Source: Pelargonium cotyledonis
Lineage: Eukaryota; Streptophyta; Magnoliopsida; Geraniales; Geraniaceae
Reading direction: 5' to 3'
Assembly (NCBI GenBank): GCA_036897625.1
Contig: JAYMTA010001286.1
Span: 1-20,736, forward strand
DNA: 20,736 bases
Part shown: piece by piece, positions 1-20,736 of the stretch
How the letters are laid out: every line of letters begins with the position of its first letter
Numbering within the stretch: position 1 is the first letter of the stretch
Notes under the pieces: model-generated
Database searches by the model: none
Told to the model about the DNA's origin: nothing
Seen by the model: only the letters and a program-made list of their open reading frames with translations
Position numbers and translations under genes: made by a program

Positions 1-1
1 C

Positions 2-520
2 TGCAAAAGTATTTGCACATCCAATAAAATAGAGCCAAATCATCAAAAAAATCAAAAAATCAAATTTTCTCTCTACTTTGCAACGATGGAGAAGTGAAAA
101 AAAACTAAAATTTTTTACTTATTCTGACATAAGTAGAGAGAGAATTTTTCTCCTCCTCTCTTTCTGTAATAATGATTTAATAAAATAATTAATATGAAAA
201 TATTTTTTTTACTTTTGTTACCAAACATAAATGCTTCTATAAGTGCTTCAAGAAGCAAGTAGAAGTGTTACCAAACAACCACTTATTGTTTGGTAATAAA
301 AGCAAAAAAAATATTTTTATATTAATTATACAAATATTTTATCACGTCATCGTTACAAAAGTGAGGATATAATCAATTCTTTCTCTACTTATGTCACAAT
401 AAGGGGAAAAAAATTATTTTTTTTCACCTCTCCATCATTACAAAGTAGAGAGAGAAAATCTGATTTTTTTTTTATGATTTGACTCCATTTTAGTTCGAAC
501 CATGTGTATGCTTGCAAAAG
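2..520. mobile_element. MITE-like foldback element with 8-bp flanking direct repeat
   Basis: The left arm (about 25-215) and right arm (about 315-491) are imperfect reverse complements over nearly their whole length. Matching blocks include AGAGCCAAATCAT against the complement of ATGATTTGACTCC, the TCTCTCTACTTTG block, GACATAAGTAGAGA, and a TTACCAAACA block near the centre. The outer borders are weaker. TGCAAAAG occurs at 2-9 and again at 513-520, just outside the arms, and would fit an 8-bp target-site duplication of the hAT type. No transposase ORF lies inside, so this looks like a non-autonomous element of about 0.5 kb. The superfamily is an inference from TSD length only, since the termini do not show a classical hAT end. 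Confidence 0.75.
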
Positions 521-1549
521 GTAGGTGGGGGAGGTGGTCAGATGTGATTCAGGAGATGATGGTATTAGTAGCAGTACAAACCGGATGAAAAGTTTTTTCC
601 TTTGATTTGGTTCAATATGACATTATGTCTTATTTAAGTAATTTTACTTATGTTTATTTTGTTTGCCTTAGTCTAGAGGTTATTACGACTTTTTACTTGT
701 TAATTAAATCATATGTTAGTTTGCTTTGGATTGGTGATGGGGTCGGGATTTCATCTTTGCCTCCTTCACTAGAGTTTGTATTGGTTACTATTTAATTTAA
801 TATAAATTTCTTGATTTAATTGGAAAAATAAAAAGAAGTCAAAGTCTAATAAATTAACCCTACCTACCCACCTACTTACAAGATAAATTAGTTTAGTATC
901 AATATATAAATAAATAACTTGATTTTATGTTATTGTTGGTGAGTAGATGATAATAATTCTAATTTGAGGGTAACATTAAGAAGTAATCTGAAAACTTCAA
1001 AGTTCCATCCTTGATCAGGATGTTGACAAGTCATGAAAGTTGCCAAGTAGCTTAAAAGCAAAGCCCTCTTAAAACCTAGATAAAGATGGTAATTAGTAAT
1101 GTCAATAAGTGACATCTTGGCAAGAGGAAGGACATGAGAGTAGTTGTGTCTTGTGTGCACACCACCATGGATCATCCACAACAGCACCACTACAAACATA
1201 AAGACTTGACAGTCACACAATGAATAATGATCCCATCCCATCCCATCTACACAGACCAGAAGAGAATAGAAGAATCCAGATAGACAGATTGTTGATGATC
1301 CAACTAACAGTGCATTAAAAATAATTGAAGAATGCTTGCCTACAAAGTTCAAAAGGAATCTGTCTACCCCTAACCTTTAGGTGAACAGATCACTCAGGTT
1401 TATACACAATTTTCTAGTCATTTCAGCCCCAGAATTTGCAACCACTTGTACACATATGATACAGATCAAAACAAGACCCACAATTCAATTCCCATCTCAC
1501 TCACCCCATATTTTACACAACCTGCCTGATCAAAACAACTAATCATCCA
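521..1549. other. Intergenic sequence and probable 3' flank of the ELF6 gene
   Basis: I recognise no gene here. The part next to 1549 must contain the 3' untranslated region of the minus-strand ELF6 gene, but I see no decisive polyadenylation signal. A minus-strand open frame at 930-1352 has no ATG at its 5' end (it opens on TTG), encodes no recognisable domain and is probably chance within the 3' flank. Positions 600-930 are AT-rich without a recognisable feature. Confidence 0.5.
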
Positions 1550-10199
<8,650 letters not shown>

Positions 10200-10550
10200 C
10201 ACCACGACAACGGTTTCAAAACTACATGAACACACAGAACAGAGCGCTCAAATCCATAGCATTGTTGAAAAGATATTGAAAATCACAAAAGCCACAACCA
10301 ATCAAACCCTAGCTTTCGAGATTTAGCGGATTCGTCTTGATTCCCAAATTGAACTCACAATTAACCACAAAAACCGAGAAATCAACAGAAACGGAAAACG
10401 GGGAAATCGAGAGAGAAGATATGGGTAACAGAACCTGGCCGCGCCATCAACTACTGTGTGATTGGCCTGCAAAAAATAGCGCACAAAGAGAAGGAAGAGC
10501 AAAAAGAGAGGAAAAAGAATTGGCTTTGTCTAGGTTTTGAGTGACATTTC
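10200..10550 (-). promoter_or_regulatory. ELF6 leader and proximal promoter with short upstream ORFs
   Basis: The DNA upstream of the ELF6 ATG is CT-rich on the minus strand and contains TAGGGTTT, a telo-box-like motif common in plant leaders (complement at about 10305-10312). Two upstream ATG frames are complete: 10382-10447 (21 codons plus stop) and 10222-10257 (11 codons plus stop), the second ending 22 bases before the main ATG. A third very short frame lies between them. I see no TATA box and the transcription start is not known. A pyrimidine tract followed by TTTTTTGCAG near 10470-10485 might be an acceptor of a leader intron, but I see no matching donor. Confidence 0.45.
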
Positions 10551-11440
10551 AGACGCGCATGGTAGCGTTCTCACATGCGATCTAGCTAATGTGCGCCGGT
10601 GGGGCACGGACACGGAGCAAGTGGAGGTCACTGTTTCAAGACCGTACGATTTCGGTTGGGAGTTTCTACAGTGGCCGCCGTTTGTGGGGTTATATATGTT
10701 GCGTCATGGGGGCGATGTGTGCTCCTGCGCGCACGTTAGCGTGGATCGGAGTGAGGGACGTCTATGGTGTATAGAAGAGCGGTACCGATCCTATTAAGAG
10801 GATGAGCGATGGAGAGAGCGAGCTCAAGATGAGTAGTGTAGATGTGGTTGTCTATGAACCAAACCCTGTTATTAATGGGCTAAAATATAAAATTGACGGG
10901 AAGCTTGTCCTACAATGCAATTATTGGATAATTACAGGTCTGAACACCATCGTCGTCAAATCTCGCCTGATCACCACCATCTCCGACGAACATCAACCTC
11001 CAGTGAAGCACGCGGTTGACGTTGGTGTCCATATCTACTATTGTTTGGTTCATTTTGTTTTTTTAGTCTTTTGTGTATGAATTTTTTTTTTTTTTTTTTT
11101 AATTTTTAGGCATTCAATTTTTAGATGTTAGTATTCATGTTATTCAAATTTTTGCTCAATAATTTTAATTCAATTGTTTAATGTTTGCTGAATCCAACAT
11201 AAAATCTCGTAATCCGGCTAAAAAAATCAAATTTTGAATGAGGGAACTCAAAATTCAGATAAAAAATACTCAAATTTCAATTAAAAACTCAAATTTCATT
11301 GATACAGTAAAGAATGGTAAAATTAGTATTTTATAAAATTAACTAGTCATGTACGAAGCATATGATGATAGAGTGTGCGTTTCAGTTAGATTTAACTTAC
11401 TAACCCGTGTTTTGCCAACTTAATTGGAGCTAAGTGGCAT
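10551..11440. other. Upstream intergenic region, no convincing gene
   Basis: Positions 10551-10830 are GC- and CpG-richer than the surroundings, as is common near a plant promoter. Plus-strand open frames at 10537-10797 and 10802-11080 have no recognisable domain, and I do not call them genes. A run of 19 T lies at 11082-11100, and AT-rich low-complexity sequence follows. Confidence 0.4.
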
Positions 11441-11489
11441 GGCATAAAGTTCTAGTGTTTTATGTGTTATAACTTTTAAGTGACTAATT

Positions 11490-11650
11490 CATTGAGGTTG
11501 ATGTAATGGTCAAGAACACACATCTCCATGTGGGATGTCGTGGATTCAAATCTCATTGCGTCGGGTTGTGGTGGGGTGGAGTTTTTAAAGGGAGGGCTAC
11601 CCCCTATTATGTAGCTTAACTAGTTAGTTTTTTTAAATAAATAAAAATAT
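11490..11650 (+). mobile_element. tRNA-derived SINE-like sequence
   Basis: GGTTGATGTAATGGTCAAG (11496-11514) resembles a tRNA A-box region, and TGGATTCAAATC (11541-11552) resembles a B box; about 45 bases separate them, slightly more than in many tRNAs. A GT-rich body follows, then a T run and an AAATAAATAAAAATAT tail near 11628-11650. That order of promoter boxes, body and simple tail is typical of plant SINEs. The flanks are too AT-rich for me to define a target-site duplication. Confidence 0.45.
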
Positions 11651-11727
11651 ATTAAAATCAACACATTTGACAAAGATTTGGATAAATTTAACGGAGATGA
11701 CTTATTTGCTTCACAAATAGATAATAG

Positions 11728-12255
11728 AAATAATTACACGTATTTATCCTTAGCTATAACCCTGGATACTCTAAATTTTTACATTTAACTATTACATACC
11801 TTGAATTATATTAGACATTTTTTCGTCTATTATTACAACTGTTATTGTCAAAAAAAAATCTAAATACTCTTCTAAATAAATAAATAAATAGTAATCAAAC
11901 AATCTTTTATGACTTTAAATTAAAAAATAATTAAAAAAACAAACAAACCCTAATCCATCGTCACCTCTTCTCCTCTTCTCTTTGTTGGAGCTCCTCCATC
12001 TTCGGCGTACTCGTCGCCGCCCATACCTAACCCGCCAGAAAGGTAGAGCGGATGCTATTTTTAAATTTTCAAAAAAAATATGTGGTTATGTGCTAGGCAC
12101 ATGACTAAATTATTGGCAAATTATGTCAAACTTAACTGACGGAAAGATGTTTGACATAGTTCGGAATATCCAAAAATTAAATGCAAAAGTTTAGAATATC
12201 CAGAGTTAAAAGATATATAGATGAGAATAATTACATGTAATTATCCTTAGATATT
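11728..12255. mobile_element. Second foldback element, with GC-rich insert
   Basis: The left arm (about 11730-11865) and right arm (about 12110-12250) are imperfect reverse complements. For example, CTGGATACTCTAAATTTT on the left pairs with the complement of AAAAGTTTAGAATATCCAG on the right. The ends also share a direct copy of about 25 bases (AATAATTACAYGTAWTTAT then CCTTAG) because the end motif is nearly palindromic. The centre (11946-12055) is much GC-richer, with a CT-rich stretch and a short open frame, which suggests captured gene sequence. No transposase is visible. Confidence 0.6.
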
Positions 12256-12420
12256 ATACAAGATTAAACTGGTTCATTTTGAAGTTTATGCTCTATTTTG
12301 GTTTCCCGAGGCTTTGATCTTTTTCTTTTCTCACTTGCATTCCAAAAAGATTTGTTGTCATTGATCCGAACTAACACATAACCGATTAGATATTTTAAGG
12401 CGTTCACTTTCGCGTCTACA

Positions 12421-12720
12421 TCAAGAGGAAGCATTGGACAGGATGTCCTCACTGAAGGCCTGTTTTCCAAAATGAGCCACCAAAGAATTCTAATCTCTCT
12501 TCAAAGTTGAAAAATCATCTCTAACTTTTGCAACATGCCAACCATAATCCTCAAATCTTGATATCTCTGAATTCAAATATCTAAGCTCTAATTTGACAAA
12601 TTCCAACTCATGAACACTTGCTTGCAGATCCAAATTCTCGGTTTTCAAAAAATAATTGCAAATAAAACCCAACTATGCAGGAAGCTTTTGGATATGATCT
12701 TTGAGCTGTTTGAAACATGA
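12421..12720 (-). pseudogene. Broken coiled-coil ORF fragment, family not recognised
   Basis: Read on the minus strand in one frame, this gives a run with heptad-like spacing of Leu, Val and Ile (ENLDLQASVHELEFVKLEL and onward), interrupted by two TAG stops (near 12676 and 12490) and ending at TGA (12421-12423). There is no start codon or promoter. The uninterrupted amphipathic pattern on both sides of the stops suggests a decayed protein fragment, perhaps from a transposon or a plant coiled-coil protein. I cannot name the family. Confidence 0.35.
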
Positions 12721-12872
12721 GAAAGGTTGTGTTATAAATGTAGTAGATACTAATGTCAGATTCATGTGAATCAGACCTCAAAACCACCATTTCAATGATT
12801 GAGAACCACCCATCTGTTTGCTTAGCAAGTTTGTTGGCCTTGGTCATTGATGTGTTCTTCTTCCTCCAACCC

Positions 12873-13019
12873 AGGGCCTGTTTTTGATGTGTACAATTCG
12901 AAGTTTCTGTGTGCTCGCCTCTCCGACATAACACATGTAATGAATCTTTACATAAAAAATAGAACTGTATGTATATATATGGACTTCATCAGGCCATCAC
13001 TTCATCCAAAACAGGCCCT
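12873..13019. repeat. Short terminal inverted repeat pair (possible tiny MITE)
   Basis: AGGGCCTGTTTTTGATG at 12873-12889 is the reverse complement of 13003-13019 with one mismatch. GGGCCTGTTTGG-like ends are common in plant MITEs. The interior shows no further strong pairing and I see no clear target-site duplication, so this stays tentative. Confidence 0.35.
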
Positions 13020-13329
13020 CCCTCTCAAATCGAGCTTCTATCCATGCTACGTATCAAATCTCCAGTACCAGTTTACAATATCCATAGACAAACATGTTAC
13101 TTGCTTCTCTCTTATCTTCCACCTGGGCCAACCTATATCTACAACCCTGTGGTGTACAGCTTAGAGAGTTCTTAATACAGCTACTCAGTACAAATCTTTT
13201 ACCGAACTAGCACCTCTAAATATAACTGCCCAGTTTCACTTCCCATCGTCGTCCCACAGATCTACCAATACATACATATCAACATACAAGCATGACGGTT
13301 TCAGCTAACACCAGGTTTATCAGAAGTTG

Positions 13330-13388
13330 TTTCTATAAATGCATAAACTTTAGCATGAAGCTAATGCATAAACTTTAGCATGAAGCTA
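13330..13388 (+). repeat. 25-bp tandem duplication spanning the SAUR start, with TATA motif
   Basis: A 25-bp unit beginning ATGCATAAAC occurs twice head to tail at 13339-13363 and 13364-13388, and the first six bases recur at 13389-13394. A TATAAAT motif sits at 13334-13340, directly before the first unit. The SAUR ATG (13380) is inside the second unit. The matching ATG in the first unit (13355) opens a seven-codon frame ending in TAG (13376-13378), in a different frame. Confidence 0.85.
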
Positions 13389-13655
13389 ATGCATCAAGGA
13401 ACATGGGAACATAGTCAACAATGGCTAGGCTCCATCCCACAAGATGTTCCAGAGGGTCACCTAGCAATCTATGTAGGTGAGGACTACATGAGGTTTGTCA
13501 TCAAGCTCACCTTGCTCGAGCATCCCCTGCTCCACGCATTGCTCGGACAGGCTGAGGAGATGTTTCAGTTTGCCCCCGACTCAAAACTATGTATTCCATG
13601 CAAAGAGAATGCTTTCTTATGCATACTCAACCGTGTCGCCACAAAACAAGCCTAG
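13380..13655 (+). CDS. SAUR-like auxin-responsive protein, 91 aa, intronless
   Basis: The frame encodes 91 residues with the SAUR core at about 21-83: [14 protein letters not shown], then [23 protein letters not shown] and a final [10 protein letters not shown]. These match the family pattern of VPKGH, YVGE, FVIP, HPLF, LL..AEEEFG and IPC. SAURs are small proteins; the well-studied ones inhibit PP2C.D phosphatases and so activate plasma-membrane proton pumps during cell expansion. Length and lack of introns fit the family. An in-frame TAA at 13362-13364 makes ATG 13380 the first possible start, with M4 (13389) as an alternative. Deviations include IKLTLL for the usual IPVSYL and [10 protein letters not shown] for the EFGF..GGL part, so it may be a divergent member or relaxed. 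A TATA motif lies only about 45 bp upstream. It converges on the ADK gene. Confidence 0.8.
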   Translation: MKLMHQGTWEHSQQWLGSIPQDVPEGHLAIYVGEDYMRFVIKLTLLEHPLLHALLGQAEEMFQFAPDSKLCIPCKENAFLCILNRVATKQA

Positions 13656-14017
13656 CAGGTTTGTCCTTTTGGGGAAAATTTATGACAATGTAAATTATCT
13701 GTAACAGAATGAACCTAATCCTATCACGTTTAGAGTTCAATCCAGATTGTTGATGCGTACCTCATTCCAAGTAGCGTGTGTTCCTGTACCAGCCACTATT
13801 GTACCATGTCAATTGTTCAATAGCATATTTTCTTCATCAAAATATATTTCTGATGTCATCTATTCCTATATCCATGAAATGAACAAGCATCACACACATA
13901 ATGGGATATCCTGAAAAATGTTTTTAAAAAAAATTAAACACGACTCTCTGCCAGATGCTTGGGCTCAGGATTTAAAGTAAGCTGACTTAAAATAAAGTTG
14001 CACTACCAGAAACAAAA
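13656..14017. other. Convergent 3' flanks of the SAUR-like gene and ADK
   Basis: This gap of about 360 bases between two convergent genes must hold both 3' untranslated regions. I see no additional ORF or RNA gene. The strand boundary and poly(A) sites cannot be fixed by eye. Confidence 0.5.
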
Positions 14018-17486
<3,469 letters not shown>

Positions 17487-17487
17487 C

Positions 17488-17495
17488 TATTTATA
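17488..17495 (-). promoter_or_regulatory. TATA box of ADK
   Basis: On the minus strand TATAAATA lies about 90 bases upstream of the ADK ATG. This predicts transcription start near 17460 and a leader of roughly 60 bases, CT-rich near the ATG. The position and the match to the plant TATA consensus are both good. Confidence 0.75.
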
Positions 17496-17499
17496 CCAC

Positions 17500-18788
17500 G
17501 TTTTGTTGCCAAATGACCTGTGCCGCCACCAACCCAATACCAGGTTCCTTTTTTGGTCACTTCCCAATTTAGTATCAGTGTATTTTTATACTACGAAAAT
17601 AACGCATAGTAAAACCAATTGCTTAACCAGTGTAGTGTCGCATTTGGCTACATATATTAAAGGAGTGAAAAGAACGTTTTCGTTCAATCACCACTCAACA
17701 TATTTTTTAGTATAATTTTAAGTTTTTATGTGACTTACCATCAAATTATAAGAATTTGTTTGACTGTGATAAAACGGTTTAAAAGAGTCAACCACGAGCG
17801 GATCTGCTCACAAATTACATGGTTTATACCGGAAAAAAAAACAATTGCTTAAGACTTTTTTTAGTAAATGTTAAGTTTATATGCATGTTCAAATCAGTTA
17901 CTATTTATTTTATGAGCATCTATAAATTGGTAGTCAATATAGCGGAAAATGATAATGTCGACTTGATTTTATTGTAGGTCATTCTAAGTAGATAAAAGTT
18001 GTTGATTGAAACAACACATCAAATATAGATGTTTTTGAATCATATAGATGATCATCAAGATGAATCCCTCTTTTTAAGTTATTTAACACATCAAATAGAA
18101 ATAATTTCAAGTGCTGACTCCAAAATTTGAGACCACAAATGACATATTTTAGAACCAAGATCATGTGATTATTGACTATGCACAATTTGTATTGTTTTCA
18201 TCTTGATGAAAATGTTTGATGCTCTAGTCTGGAATCTGGATTCTTACTCTAGCATTGAATATATATATATATTGGTAGCTACATATAACTCTGTTCATAT
18301 TTATACAGTGTATTGAAATCCAGCACTAAAGCGCTTATAAATTACTATTGTATTGCTAATGCTTTGTTTTTTTAATTGCTATTTACAACTGATGAAAGTA
18401 ATAATTTGTTTATGTTTTCATAAAAACCATGATGTCCTGAACAATAACATCTTGTTTGGTTGCTGAGAAGACTAAAACAGAACATCCAAAATGAGAACAA
18501 TTCCAAATATTTGCATAAATTTATTTATCCAACTAGAAAAAACATCATTTGCACAGGAAAAATTCAAAGATCTACCATCAATTACCTTGTAAAAAAAAGC
18601 ATTCCCTATAGTTATTACATTTGTGGTTTCAGATACAAAAGAAGCTGATATAATACTAGGTTCAAAACAAAAAATTTAAAACCCAAGAAAAAGAGATACA
18701 CTTGCTGACACCATATGTGACCAATACACCAAACCATCAAAAGGTTCCAAGAAACTAAGCAAAATGAACAGAAACAACAAGTTTCTCT
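17500..18788. other. Intergenic region between ADK promoter and PAL 3' end, no gene seen
   Basis: This region is AT-rich and holds distal ADK promoter sequence on the left and the PAL 3' untranslated region on the right. An AATAAA on the minus strand (complement at 18520-18525), about 265 bases after the PAL stop, is a possible poly(A) signal. A short AT dinucleotide run occurs near 18260-18272. Open frames here are short and lack recognisable domains. Confidence 0.5.
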
Positions 18789-20541
18789 CTAACTTGATAT
18801 GGGAAGTGGAGAACCATTCCACTTCTCTAAACAAGCCAGCACTGGGTCTATCAACTTGCCTTCACATATTGCTGTGAACACCTTGTCAAAGTCCTCACCA
18901 GGAGACCTACCCTTTTCACCTGTCAGCAACTCAGTCCCCAAACCTTCCCTCACAAACTTGTACAATGGATATGATCTGCACTCCTCGATTCGGTTTGCTG
19001 TCGAGGCATTGCCACTCTCCACAGCGACTCTCGTTCGCTCCACTTCTCGAGGCAGCACTGTCATGAGCTCCTCCTCGAAGGCTCCAATCTGATGGAATAT
19101 GGAAGTTGCTGGATTCTTCTCCTTGTCTCCATTGATCAATGCGAATTCAACTAGTACTTGTCTCAGTTTCTGCATTAGTGGGTATGTTGCGCTGCAAGGA
19201 TCGTCAATGTATGCGTATAGGTTCTCTCTGTCCACGACCCTGACCAAGTCCTTTTCGGTGAATCTTGATGGGTGGAGCTCGCCGTTTAGCCCTGTGGTTA
19301 GGACCTTCTTCGCCACTTGGAATACGGTGTTTTTGACTGTGTTCTTGAGATTCTCCTCCAAGTGCCTCAAGTCAATGGCTTGGCACAATGCGACCAAGAA
19401 AGTGGTGGACATGAGCTTCAATATGGACACAGCTTCTTCGGTCTTTCTTGAAGAGATCAAGCCCAAGGAGTTGACATCTTGGTTGTGCTGCTCAGCACTC
19501 TGGACATGGTTGGTGACAGGATTGGCTAGGAACTGAAGCTCCGAGCAATACGATGCCATTGCGATTTCAGCACCTTTGAACCCATAATCCAAGCTAGGAT
19601 TGCGCCCTCCAGAGAGATTCGAGGGCAACCCGTTGTTGTAGAAGTCATTGACAAGTTCCGAGAACTGTGCAAACATGAGCTTCCCAATGGCAGCAATGGC
19701 TAGCCTGGTGTTGTCCATGGACACACCAATTGGGGTCCCTTGGAAGTTCCCTCCATGGAGAGCCTTGTTTCTCGAGACATCGATTAAAGGGTTGTCATTC
19801 ACAGAATTGATCTCTCTCTCAATCATCTTTGTTGCTACTCTAATCACTTCAATCTGTGGTCCTAGCCACTGTGGTGATGTCCTGAGAGCATACCTGTCCT
19901 GTTTCGGCTTCTGTAGAGGGTCCATTTCATGCAACATTTGTGCTGCTTTCACATAGCCACTTCCATCCAAAATGTGCTCCATTATAGCTGCAGCTTCAAT
20001 CTGTCCTGGGTGGTGCTTCAGTTTGTGAGTCAAATGGTCTGTGAACTCAGGCTTCCCATTCATCACCTCAGCAAAAACAGCTGACAAAACTTCTGATAGA
20101 ATTGCCAATATGTTGGCCTCAAACAGAACCATTGAGGCCAAGCCAGACCCAACTGCTGTGCCATTCACCAGAGCCAGACCCTCCTTGGGCTGCAATTCAA
20201 AGAAACCGGATTCAATCCCCGCTGCCCGAAACGCGTGGGCTGCATCGAGGGTCTCCCCGTTGGGCCCTACGGCTTTTGAGTTGGGCCTGCCGATCAAAAG
20301 CCCAGCAATGTATGAGAGAGGGACAAGGTCACCAGATGCTGTGATTGTCCCCCTGAGTGGCAAGCATGGCGTGATGTTGTGGTTGAGCAACTTGGTGATG
20401 GCTTCCATGACCTCGAACCGGATCCCTGAGTACCCTTGGAGGAGAGTGTTGATCCTCACCACCATGGCCGCCCGGGTGGTGGTGTGAGGCAATGTGTGCG
20501 ACGTTTCCGTCCCGTTCCCAAATACTCCCGAGTTTAAGAAT
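18789..20541 (-). CDS. PAL: Phenylalanine ammonia-lyase, last exon (partial at right edge)
   Basis: PAL deaminates L-phenylalanine to trans-cinnamate and ammonia, the first step of phenylpropanoid, lignin and flavonoid synthesis. The exon encodes 583 residues plus part of an Arg codon, opening [11 protein letters not shown]. The acceptor (CCACCAG before 20541) falls inside an Arg codon, the usual place of the single PAL intron. The signature [17 protein letters not shown] holds the Ala-Ser-Gly triad (20331-20339) that forms the MIO electrophile. Other active-site stretches are present: [33 protein letters not shown] and EQHNQDVNS. About 130 N-terminal residues, with the catalytic Tyr loop and substrate-selectivity region, lie outside the window, so tyrosine use cannot be judged. 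The frame is intact. The protein ends LPISS where many PALs end LPIC. Confidence 0.95.
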
Positions 20542-20736
20542 CTGGTGGATCGAACAAACGTATCAGTAAAAGAGTAAAATAAACATCAGTAGACAGATAT
20601 ACCCAAAACTCATGATTGTTACGACTATAATGTTTGCAATAATTGCAATAAATGAGCATCATGTTTGAGTAGAAAAAGAATAAGCTACAGCAGTCCCTCA
20701 CATAAAGAAAAATTGGTCACACAAATCCCACCGGTA
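20542..20736 (-). other. 3' part of the PAL intron
   Basis: Sequence upstream of the PAL exon 2 acceptor is AT-rich and does not continue the PAL frame. Exon 1 is not reached before the window ends. Confidence 0.8.

Noticed and set aside
500-560. Possible end of an upstream plus-strand gene (a Gly-rich frame ending near 543)
   Set aside because: The open stretch is only a few codons and has no support beyond glycine codons.
930-1352. Minus-strand open frame of about 140 codons downstream of ELF6
   Set aside because: It opens on TTG rather than ATG, has no domain I recognise, and lies where the ELF6 3' untranslated region is expected.
10537-11080. Plus-strand open frames of 86 and 92 codons divergent from ELF6
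   Set aside because: There are no recognisable domains. The first lies in GC-rich promoter-like DNA, and the second runs into low-complexity T-rich sequence and hydrophobic read-through.
19099-20487. Plus-strand open frames of up to 148 codons opposite PAL
   Set aside because: They are antisense shadows of the strongly conserved PAL exon and carry no motifs of their own.

Overview
This is nuclear DNA from a flowering plant, most likely a dicot. The genes have many GT..AG introns, the intergenic DNA is AT-rich, and the proteins belong to plant-specific lineages: a jumonji demethylase of the ELF6 type, a SAUR-like protein, plant adenosine kinase and phenylalanine ammonia-lyase (PAL). I could not settle the species. 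I saw no sign of a bacterial, viral or organellar origin.

Layout from left to right. Positions 10-512 hold a foldback transposable element (MITE-like), flanked by an 8-bp direct repeat. Positions 1550-10199 hold a complete seven-exon ELF6-type H3K27 demethylase gene on the minus strand (spliced product 1558 aa), with a leader containing short upstream ORFs to about 10450. Positions 10550-13330 are intergenic, with decayed repeats: a tRNA-derived SINE-like stretch, a second foldback element carrying a GC-rich insert, a broken coiled-coil ORF and a short TIR pair. Positions 13380-13655 hold a small intronless SAUR-like ORF on the plus strand. Positions 14018-17399 hold a complete 12-exon adenosine kinase gene on the minus strand (341 aa) with a clear TATA box. 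Positions 18789-20541 hold the last exon of a PAL gene on the minus strand; its first exon lies beyond the right edge.

I rebuilt the exon structures of ELF6 and ADK by hand. Every junction uses GT..AG, the phases close, and both reading frames run from ATG to stop without a break. The genes are independent plant transcription units, not an operon. They serve chromatin (ELF6), auxin-related growth (SAUR), methyl-cycle and purine salvage (ADK) and phenylpropanoid synthesis (PAL). In Arabidopsis, as I recall, ELF6 (AT5G04240) and PAL3 (AT5G04230) are neighbours, so the linkage here probably reflects old microsynteny.

I found no new defence, mobile or biosynthetic system. The points most worth a second look are an ELF6 protein whose first C2H2 finger lacks its histidine half, a run of degenerate repeats of about 55 residues in the same protein, a SAUR start codon lying in a 25-bp tandem duplication, and two foldback elements.
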